NCBI RefSeq assembly: GCF_002000085.1 | Contig: NZ_MUZU01000002.1 | Span: 554,224 to 618,223 of the forward strand | Reading direction: 5' to 3' | From: Pseudocolwellia agarivorans | GTDB lineage: Bacteria; Pseudomonadota; Gammaproteobacteria; Enterobacterales; Alteromonadaceae | Length of the DNA stretch: 64,000 bases | In this document: in pieces, positions 58,387 to 64,000 of the stretch | Layout: each line of letters opens with the position of its first letter | Position numbering within the stretch: the first letter of the stretch is position 1 | The notes under the pieces: model-generated | What the model was told of the DNA's origin: nothing | Seen by the model: only the letters and a program-made list of their open reading frames with translations | The model's database searches: none | Program-made: the position numbers and the translations under genes

Positions 58387-59601
58387 TTAAAGTGGGCTAC
58401 TGGCGGGATATAATACCTGATCTTTATAACCTGTAATAACAGGAAAATAGCCTGATAAAGCTTGATCAAGTTCAGTATCGCCAGTATCGATAATAAGAGG
58501 TCGGCTATTTAAGCCTGCCAGTTTTGTTTTAGTGGCAACAATAATAATGTTGTCTTTACCTATGGCTTTAATCACTCTAGGGCTAAGTTGCTGGTTGCCA
58601 CGACCAAATATATGACCTTGCCCACCAATTAAGGTGATCACTAATTTAATCACCTCTGTGTGTGAGCTGTTATCGGCACTTTGAGTTTCTGATAGATGAT
58701 TTTCTATCAGCGACCATAATTGAGGCTCAGTTACATCGTTTGCAATTACCGCGTGATCTTGAAGTACATCTACCCCAAGCAAAGTATTAGTTTCGCCTAA
58801 CTCGTCCATGATGAAAGCTGTCGTTGAACCTGATCCCATAATGTAAAGCTCGTCATCCATGGTTTCTATTATGTGTGCAGCTATGTCTTGTAAAACTAAT
58901 TCGTCGGTTTCTTTACCGCCAGACTTAACCGCTTGTACATAACGTAATTCGCTGGGTATTTGCATTTCACCATAACGTTTAGCTTTTACTACGCCTTGCC
59001 TAAACAAGCTTTCGTCTATATCCATTACGTCGGCATCCATTAACGTAACAAGTTGATTAGTGACTAACATTTCAACCACTCGCCCTGCTGCTTTAGGCGT
59101 TACGGCATAAACACCTGAATGAATTTTACACCCCGCAGGAATGCCTAATACCGGAAATTTATCGTTAACGGTTGCGCAAATATCGCGTGCTGTACCGTCA
59201 CCGCCAGCAAATAATAGTACATCAACTTGTGCTTCGGTTTGTGCGTTAAGTAAAGCATTAACGAAATTTTTAGTGTCTTGTGCTGAAGTACTTAGGCATT
59301 TTTCTGAGGTTATTTCTGCTGAATGAGTGACTTCGGCTGAGCTATAAACCACAGCAACTTCAAAACCTAATTCAGTAGCGCACATCTCCCCCATAGAGCC
59401 ACTCGCGGTATAAATAATGATTTGATCTTTATAAGGTTCTAGCACACTTAAGGCCGTATTAGCACGCTGGTTTGCTTTAAATTGTGCTCCTAAAGACAAG
59501 GCTTTTTCGGGGGTAGATTCTCCATCGCTTCCTTTTAAAGCAACACTTCCACCGACCCCAGCAACAGGATTAATCACAAAACCAAGCTTGAATTTTTTCA
59601 T
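58387..59601 (-). CDS. ATP-NAD kinase family protein (AcoX-like)
   Basis: 404 aa from the ATG at 59601 (MKKFKLGFVINPVAGVGG). A longer frame reaches 59739 but would overlap epmC by 122 bases and lacks the family start; TAAGGT lies before the chosen ATG. The kinase motif LLFAGGDGTARDI (about residues 121-133) matches the GGDG of NAD and diacylglycerol kinases, and MGSGSTTAFIMDELG (about 251-265) is the ATP-NAD/AcoX signature. Substrate unproven; members act on NAD or related compounds. Confidence 0.83.
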   Translation of the reverse strand: MKKFKLGFVINPVAGVGGSVALKGSDGESTPEKALSLGAQFKANQRANTALSVLEPYKDQIIIYTASGSMGEMCATELGFEVAVVYSSAEVTHSAEITSEKCLSTSAQDTKNFVNALLNAQTEAQVDVLLFAGGDGTARDICATVNDKFPVLGIPAGCKIHSGVYAVTPKAAGRVVEMLVTNQLVTLMDADVMDIDESLFRQGVVKAKRYGEMQIPSELRYVQAVKSGGKETDELVLQDIAAHIIETMDDELYIMGSGSTTAFIMDELGETNTLLGVDVLQDHAVIANDVTEPQLWSLIENHLSETQSADNSSHTEVIKLVITLIGGQGHIFGRGNQQLSPRVIKAIGKDNIIIVATKTKLAGLNSRPLIIDTGDTELDQALSGYFPVITGYKDQVLYPASSPL

Positions 59602-59617
59602 GTAGATAACCTTAGGC

Positions 59618-60226
59618 CTATTTAAATTGTGCCAATGATAACGTGGTGGGTATAGAAGAAGATGTTTGATAAAAAGCAGCAAGTGCATCAATAAATTGTT
59701 GTGCTCTTGTCGGGAAACCTTTTTCAAGGTAATGCTCAACCTGCTTTAATACTGAAGCTTTAAATGCTTGCGTGTCAGCCTCAGCACCATTTAAGTTGTC
59801 GGCAGACACATTAAACTTTTTATTAGCTGCAACACAAAATGCCCATTCAATGGCTTGTGGTTTTATTTCTACCGATTCAAATACTTTTTGTTGTTGCTCG
59901 TTTCTGCCATCGGGTTCGTACCAATAACCAAAATCTTCTTTTAATCGACGCTCTTTACCCGCAATACACCAGTGGGCTATTTCATGTAAAGCACTAGAAT
60001 AATAACCATGAGCAAAAACAATTTGATGATATGTACAGCTTTTTGATGCTGGTAAATAGACGGGTTCATCATCGCCTTTAATTAATAAGGTATTGTATTC
60101 AGCAAAAAATGTAGCTGAAAATAGCGTCATTAAGTCTTCTATATTATGTATATTTTCCGCTTGGCCATTAACGCGTAAAACATTAGTGGCAGATGGAATG
60201 AGAGATGATGAGTGCTGCATGTACAA
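59618..60226 (-). CDS. epmC: Elongation factor P hydroxylase EpmC
   Basis: 202 aa. Close to E. coli YfcM throughout: LIKGDDEPVYLPA, IVFAHGYYSSALHEIAHWCIAGK (metal-binding HExxH in ALHEIAHW, about residues 80-87), DFGYWYEPDGR and VEVKPQA-like VEIKPQA. It hydroxylates the beta-lysylated lysine of EF-P. Implies epmA, epmB and efp elsewhere in the genome. Its 3' end abuts the NAD-kinase-like gene (16-base gap with the start chosen there). Confidence 0.93.
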   Translation of the reverse strand: MYMQHSSSLIPSATNVLRVNGQAENIHNIEDLMTLFSATFFAEYNTLLIKGDDEPVYLPASKSCTYHQIVFAHGYYSSALHEIAHWCIAGKERRLKEDFGYWYEPDGRNEQQQKVFESVEIKPQAIEWAFCVAANKKFNVSADNLNGAEADTQAFKASVLKQVEHYLEKGFPTRAQQFIDALAAFYQTSSSIPTTLSLAQFK

Positions 60227-60272
60227 AAAATTCTATGATAAGGCAAACGCTATTTTTGCGTAACTCTAACAA

Positions 60273-60300
60273 AAATCGGCGATGGATGCATCGCCGATTT
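60273..60300 (-). terminator. Terminator of nhaA
   Basis: Perfect 12-bp GC-containing stem AAATCGGCGATG / CATCGCCGATTT with a GATG loop, followed on the minus strand by TTTTTG. It lies 25 bases beyond the nhaA stop. Confidence 0.9.
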
Positions 60301-60325
60301 ATTTATTGCTACAAAAACAAGTTAA

Positions 60326-61498
60326 CTATTTTTGTTTATTTAAAGTTGTTTTAATAACAATGTAGCCAACAATCCCTGAAATTAATGAACCAATAACAAT
60401 ACCTAAGCGGTCTTGAAATAATGGTGAGTCAGCAGATTGTTCAAACGCTAAAGAACCAATAAATAAACTCATGGTAAAACCGACACCACAAAGTAAAGAC
60501 ACACCGTAAAGCAGTTTCCAGTTTACGTTTTCAGGTAATTTGGCTAAACCTAACTTTATCGCGATAAAACAAAAACCAAAAATACCAATTTGTTTACCTA
60601 GTATTAAACCCGCAATAATCCCTAATGGAACAGGTGAAAGTATTTGGTCTATTCCCACACTAGTAAAATTAATACCGGCGTTAGCGAAAGCAAATATAGG
60701 CAACACAATAAAAGCGACCATTGAATGTAAATTATGTTCTAACGACTTAAGTGGCGATGGCTCACCTTCTTCGCCTTTAATGGGAATAAAAAAGGCCAAC
60801 GCAACACCGGCAAGTGTCGCATGTACACCTGATTTTAGTACTGCAACCCACAAGACAATGCCTAAAAATATATAAGGCGATGTACTGGTTACACCTTTTT
60901 TGTTTAAACCAAATAATAAGGTAAGAACAACAGCAGAAACCACTAACGACAATACTGAAAGCTGCTCAGTATAAAATAACGCGATAACAATAATCGCACC
61001 TAAATCGTCAAAAATAGCGAGTGAAGTTAAGAACACTTTAAGCTGTAAAGGCACTTTACTGCCAATAATAGCCAAAATACCTAAAGCAAAAGCAATATCA
61101 GTTGCTGTTGGTATAGCCCAACCATTAATGGCAGTAGGATCATTATAGTTAAATGCTACATAAATTAACGCGGGTATTGCCATACCACCTATAGCAGCGA
61201 TGGCAGGTAAAGCAATTTGGCTAGGCTCTGATAAGTTACCTTCTATAAATTCACGTTTAAGTTCAAGGCCAACTAAAAAGAAGAACAATGCCATTAAACC
61301 ATCGTTTATCCAAAGTAATAAGGGTTTAGCTATTTCAAAACTCCCCACAGCAACAACAACGGGTACATCTAAAAATAAATCGTAATAACTCGCCCAAGGA
61401 GAGTTGGCTAAAATCATTGCAAATACTGCGGTAAACATAAGTATGATACCGCCAGAGGCTTCTTGTTTTAGAAAATTTTGAATAGGTGAAAGTGCCAT
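60326..61498 (-). CDS. nhaA: Na+/H+ antiporter NhaA
   Basis: 390 aa from the ATG with AAGGAA 5 bases upstream (MALSPIQNFLKQEASGG, the usual NhaA start); an upstream ATG adds nine residues. About 12 helices. The ion-binding aspartate pair is in LAIFDDLGAIIVIALFY (residues about 160-176, corresponding to E. coli D163/D164), and TPTATDIAFALG-type sequence (IPTATDIAFALGIL) precedes it. Exports Na+ in exchange for protons, useful in a marine habitat. Monocistronic. Confidence 0.97.
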   Translation of the reverse strand: MALSPIQNFLKQEASGGIILMFTAVFAMILANSPWASYYDLFLDVPVVVAVGSFEIAKPLLLWINDGLMALFFFLVGLELKREFIEGNLSEPSQIALPAIAAIGGMAIPALIYVAFNYNDPTAINGWAIPTATDIAFALGILAIIGSKVPLQLKVFLTSLAIFDDLGAIIVIALFYTEQLSVLSLVVSAVVLTLLFGLNKKGVTSTSPYIFLGIVLWVAVLKSGVHATLAGVALAFFIPIKGEEGEPSPLKSLEHNLHSMVAFIVLPIFAFANAGINFTSVGIDQILSPVPLGIIAGLILGKQIGIFGFCFIAIKLGLAKLPENVNWKLLYGVSLLCGVGFTMSLFIGSLAFEQSADSPLFQDRLGIVIGSLISGIVGYIVIKTTLNKQK

Positions 61499-61747
61499 GA
61501 GTTCCTTTTTGTAAAAAATGTACATTTAGTTAGACATAATATGTCACACGTTGATAGTATTAGTAAAGATCAGTTATAAAAAATATTTCTCATTTTTCAT
61601 AGTATTCAACTTTTTATCACATGAAATAAGTATAGATAAAAATAACAAAGCTACAAAAATATCTCTTAAAAAATAATCTACTCTGAATAGGCCCTAGTTT
61701 AATAACCTATAAGTTAACTTGTAGTTTTTATAAATATATAAAAATAG

Positions 61748-61775
61748 TGCAACCTTTCTCTTACTTTATTCGTTA
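61748..61775 (+). promoter_or_regulatory. Possible ECF-type autoregulated promoter
   Basis: TGCAAC (61748-61753), a 17-base spacer, then CGTTA (61771-61775), about 47 bases before the sigma factor start. The AAC -35 with a CGT -10 is the common pattern of promoters read by ECF sigma factors, including their own. The remaining ~250 bases of the gap back to nhaA are A/T-rich with nothing recognised. Confidence 0.45.
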
Positions 61776-61821
61776 AGATTATTACATAGCCTAGTAAAAC
61801 CTCACCGGATCAGCCTGTTTT

Positions 61822-62376
61822 ATGAGTAAAATTTTGTCTTTTTTAGGCATAAAAGAAAAAGAGCAATCGTTTGAAGCGATAATATCTCCGCACATGAGTA
61901 ATTTGTTTAAAGTGGCTTATCAATACACTGGCACAAAACATGATGCTGAAGATTTATTGCAAGATTTGCTTGAGTATTTATTTACCAAACAAACTGAATT
62001 GCGCAAAATAGAAAAGTTAAAACCTTGGCTTATGCGTTGCTTGTATAATCGATTTATCGACTTATATCGAAAAAAACAACGCCAACCTGGTTTAGACGAT
62101 ATTGACGACGAAAAAATACAACCTTTGTTTCAATATTACGATAACCACCAGCAAAACGATCAACATAAAGAAATTTATCAAGCGATGAACAAGCTTTCGG
62201 CAGATCAACGTGCTGTAATTACCTTGCATGATATTAATGGACATACCTTACCTGAGCTCGCAAAGATTATGGACGTACCGTTAGGCACATTAAAATCAAA
62301 CTTACATCGTGCACGTGCTACGTTAAAGCAGCACATTAGTTTGCAACCTTCTGAACTTAACGTTCGTCATTATTAA
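61822..62376 (+). CDS. ECF-type RNA polymerase sigma factor
   Basis: 184 aa. Region 2 (about residues 20-88) has YQYTGTKHDAEDLLQDLLEYLF and CLYNRFIDLYRKKQR; region 4 (about 118-175) has LSADQRAVITLHDINGHTLPELAKIM and PLGTLKSNLHRARATLK (cores quoted). No region 3, as expected for ECF factors. It is followed after 14 bases by a zinc-finger anti-sigma-like gene. Target genes unknown; the exported third gene of the operon hints at an envelope role. Confidence 0.92.
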   Translation: MSKILSFLGIKEKEQSFEAIISPHMSNLFKVAYQYTGTKHDAEDLLQDLLEYLFTKQTELRKIEKLKPWLMRCLYNRFIDLYRKKQRQPGLDDIDDEKIQPLFQYYDNHQQNDQHKEIYQAMNKLSADQRAVITLHDINGHTLPELAKIMDVPLGTLKSNLHRARATLKQHISLQPSELNVRHY

Positions 62377-62390
62377 CAGAGGATAAAATT

Positions 62391-63110
62391 ATGAACTGTA
62401 AACTTGTTAATAATACCATTGAAGCACTTAACCTAGCTGATTTCACGTCAGGTTTAGATAGCCAATTAACAACACATATTAAAACCTGCGAAGCTTGTAA
62501 AAAAGCATTACAAGCTCAGCAGTTATACTTAAAAAAAATGTCGCAAATACAAGCGCCTGAATTTAGCGAAAGTGAAGCTTCAGCCATGCTAAGTCATGTG
62601 GTTAATTCAGCCCAAAACAATATTAATATCAACAAGCCAGCTAAAAACGATAGTAGTTTTTTACAAGGATTTATTGCGGCATCCGTATTAGCGCTATCAG
62701 TATTTGGTGCATGGAATATCTTTAATAGTTCGCCTGAACAAACTCCATTAGTTGCCGAAGTAGCACCAGAGTATTTTACCACTGAAGTTGTATTGGTAAT
62801 TAACGCACCTGAAGATATGTACGACGCAGACTTAAATCTTGTTTTACCACAACAAATCGCTTTAGAAGGTTACGACAATATTCACGATTTAAGCTGGCCT
62901 GTAGACTTAAAAGCAGGAACCAACACGCTATCATTACCTATTCGTGTTAATAAAAACAAAGCTGTAGAACAACCCTTAAGTATAATGGCAACCCTTTATC
63001 ATTATGCTGACGAACGTGAATTTGAAATAAAAGTAGACGTTGAAAAAATGCAAGCACAACAGCAAAACTCAGCGTATTTAACACCTGTTGCTAACACCAC
63101 TCGTGTTTAA
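62391..63110 (+). CDS. Membrane-bound zinc-finger anti-sigma-like protein
   Basis: 239 aa. The N-terminal ~45 residues carry the zf-HC2 pattern H-x3-C-x2-C (HIKTCEACKKAL, residues about 30-41) that binds zinc and the sigma factor in ZAS proteins. A membrane span lies at about residues 86-107 (FLQGFIAASVLALSVFGAW). The ~130-residue periplasmic part is beta-rich, with a repeat-like SLPIRVNKNKA segment. It presumably holds the preceding sigma factor at the membrane. The next gene begins near its stop. Confidence 0.82.
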   Translation: MNCKLVNNTIEALNLADFTSGLDSQLTTHIKTCEACKKALQAQQLYLKKMSQIQAPEFSESEASAMLSHVVNSAQNNININKPAKNDSSFLQGFIAASVLALSVFGAWNIFNSSPEQTPLVAEVAPEYFTTEVVLVINAPEDMYDADLNLVLPQQIALEGYDNIHDLSWPVDLKAGTNTLSLPIRVNKNKAVEQPLSIMATLYHYADEREFEIKVDVEKMQAQQQNSAYLTPVANTTRV

Positions 63111-63126
63111 CAAAACAGCAAAGTCA

Positions 63127-63630
63127 ATGAGTATTAAAATGAAAAATAGCCAAATAAACAGTAACTATTATTTATTGTTTCTATTACCTTTGGTGTTATT
63201 TAGTGCCACATTTACACTAAAAGCCACTGAAGAAATGGACAATATTACGATGGAAATAGCCACAAAAGAAGCTAAGCGTGGTCATCGAATTCATATGCAC
63301 ACTCGTGAAATCATTTTAGATTATATGATTAATAAGGGAGACATTACCGTTGAGCAAGCTGAAGAACATAAACGTAAACGTAACTTGCAACGTAATGAAT
63401 TAAAAGCACTTAAGAAACAAGGTAATATGGAAGCTTTTAAAACTCGTTTAAACGAAATAAAAGCAGAACACAATAAACAACGTAAAGAGCTCGAAGAATA
63501 CATTAAAAATAACGATGAGTTACAACAACAGTTAAATGAACGACGTAGTGAACATCGTAAAAAATCGAAAGGTAATAAACATAAACACCGCAAAAAAGAT
63601 TTCTTTAAAACATCTGATAACAACCAATAA
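63127..63630 (+). CDS. Exported coiled-coil protein of the sigma operon
   Basis: 167 aa from the ATG at 63127; ATG at 63139 is an alternative, and a longer frame starts inside the anti-sigma gene. A signal anchor or signal peptide (about residues 12-32, YLLFLLPLVLFSATFTLKA) precedes a helical, very charged chain rich in Lys, Arg, Glu and His (about 45-150) and a lysine/histidine-rich tail. It recalls Spy/CpxP-like or metal-responsive periplasmic helical proteins in style only; no LTxxQ motif is present. Not recognised otherwise. Confidence 0.6.
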   Translation: MSIKMKNSQINSNYYLLFLLPLVLFSATFTLKATEEMDNITMEIATKEAKRGHRIHMHTREIILDYMINKGDITVEQAEEHKRKRNLQRNELKALKKQGNMEAFKTRLNEIKAEHNKQRKELEEYIKNNDELQQQLNERRSEHRKKSKGNKHKHRKKDFFKTSDNNQ

Positions 63631-63635
63631 TATGA

Positions 63636-63665
63636 AATAACGGTATAACACGTTATACCGTTATT
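63636..63665. terminator. Bidirectional terminator after the sigma operon
   Basis: Perfect 14-bp stem AATAACGGTATAAC / GTTATACCGTTATT with a very short loop, between the sigma operon and the convergent agarase fragment. Confidence 0.8.
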
Positions 63666-63686
63666 AAAGTTAATTTATCAAAGCAA

Positions 63687-63896
63687 TTATTGAATGTCTC
63701 CATAGCGTCGACGATATAACTTTGTATGAATATCCTTTGCCGCAGATACCATATGAGGAAATGGAATATCAGTGATTGTTACAAAACCAACATTATAATT
63801 TTCACCATCATGTGCCCGCCCGGTTAATGGCGAGTCAATATACTGAAACCAATGAGCACCAATAATGTAAGGATTATCAATAGCGGTATTCATGGG
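63687..63896 (-). pseudogene. C-terminal fragment of a beta-agarase cut by an insertion sequence
   Basis: About 68 codons remain. GAHWFQYIDSPLTGR, DGENYNVGFV, then TDIPFPHMV and a final LYRRRYG match the C-terminus of GH50/GH86-type beta-agarases, where this part closes the catalytic barrel. The upstream part of the gene is missing from the window: just before it, sequence typical of an IS end (GACACAGAATTTTGAACG on the minus strand) begins and an IS256-type transposase end follows. Without the catalytic region it cannot be active. Confidence 0.75.
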
Positions 63897-64000
63897 GGCG
63901 TTCAAAATTCTGTGTCAGCTTAAATTCTTAAATATCGAGCACGCTGTCTAAACGTCCCTCAAAATAAATCGCTAACTGAGATAAACAAAGGCTCCAATTG
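63897..64000 (-). mobile_element. End of an IS256-family insertion sequence
   Basis: From about 63897 to the window edge. It comprises a presumed terminal inverted repeat (GGGGCGTTCAAAATTCTGTG read on the plus strand) and the 3' end of a transposase gene. The element continues beyond the window, so its other end and the target duplication cannot be checked. Confidence 0.75.
63928..64000 (-). CDS. IS256-family transposase, C-terminal 23 codons (partial)
   Basis: The minus-strand frame at the window edge encodes NWSLCLSQLAIYFEGRLD followed by SVLDI and a stop at 63928-63930. W-x-x-x-L-x-Q-L-A-I-x-F-E-G-R-L is the typical C-terminus of IS256 (mutator-type) transposases. The catalytic DDE residues lie outside the window. 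Confidence 0.82.
   Translation of the reverse strand, partial: NWSLCLSQLAIYFEGRLDSVLDI

Noticed and set aside
58387..59739. Longer start for the NAD-kinase-like gene at 59739
   Set aside because: It would overlap epmC by 122 bases and adds 46 residues with no resemblance to the family; a good ribosome site precedes 59601.

Overview
The window looks like a chromosomal segment of a marine gammaproteobacterium, most likely Alteromonadales/Colwelliaceae (Colwellia or Thalassotalea type). The clues are the AT-rich sequence, the rnfABCDGE-nth order, the mfd-csiV pair, RoxA, EpmC/YfcL, an IS-broken agarase remnant and Fe-S photolyase. This assignment is inferred from gene content, not from a search.

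Layout. 1-9.3 kb (+): the end of a degenerate GGDEF/EAL regulator (CsrD type), then a compact Rnf electron-transport operon with overlapping genes, followed by nth and gloA. 9.4-14.3 kb (-): a membrane-anchored spermidine-synthase-like protein, a DUF1456 protein, and an overlapping pair made of an unusual alpha/beta-hydrolase and an unknown partner. 14.6-20.2 kb (+): mfd, csiV and a DUF1244 gene, closed by a MITE-like repeat. 20.4-28.3 kb: rsuA, roxA, a LysE exporter, and the divergent ppsA/ppsR pair, where the kinase/phosphorylase PpsR controls PEP synthase; then a nuclease-like gene. 28.5-44.9 kb (mostly -): an SF2 helicase, a TRIC channel, a sigma-32-like factor coupled to a tiny membrane protein, a Gld-type ABC exporter with a DUF4340 partner, an Hsp20, zapE, a cyclophilin, an Fe-S photolyase, an FG-GAP lipoprotein and a secreted beta-rich protein.

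46.1-52.6 kb is the accessory part. A 600-bp non-coding stretch holds three different repeat families, one resembling ends of Tn7/TniA-class transposons. It leads into a two-gene operon: a 59-aa excisionase-type HTH protein overlapping a 1377-aa protein with a serine-esterase domain, a STAND P-loop NTPase and a long helical C-terminus. That is the architecture of an immune sensor/effector, and I regard it as the best candidate for an undescribed anti-phage system. Behind it lies a decayed copy of the last ~40 codons of gcvP, then a RhuM-Fic fusion gene, then intact gcvP, so the gcvP 3' end appears to be an integration hotspot.

52.6-57.7 kb (-): gcvT-gcvH-gcvP (glycine cleavage) under a near-consensus promoter. 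gcvH and gcvP are separated by ~560 bp of repeated hairpin modules and a terminator-like hairpin. 58-61.5 kb (-): yfcL, an ATP-NAD kinase family gene, epmC and nhaA. 61.7-63.6 kb (+): an ECF sigma factor, a zinc-finger anti-sigma-like membrane protein and an exported coiled-coil protein behind a likely autoregulated promoter. The right edge holds a beta-agarase C-terminal fragment cut off by an IS256-family element that runs out of the window.

I saw no rRNA genes, tRNA genes or CRISPR arrays.
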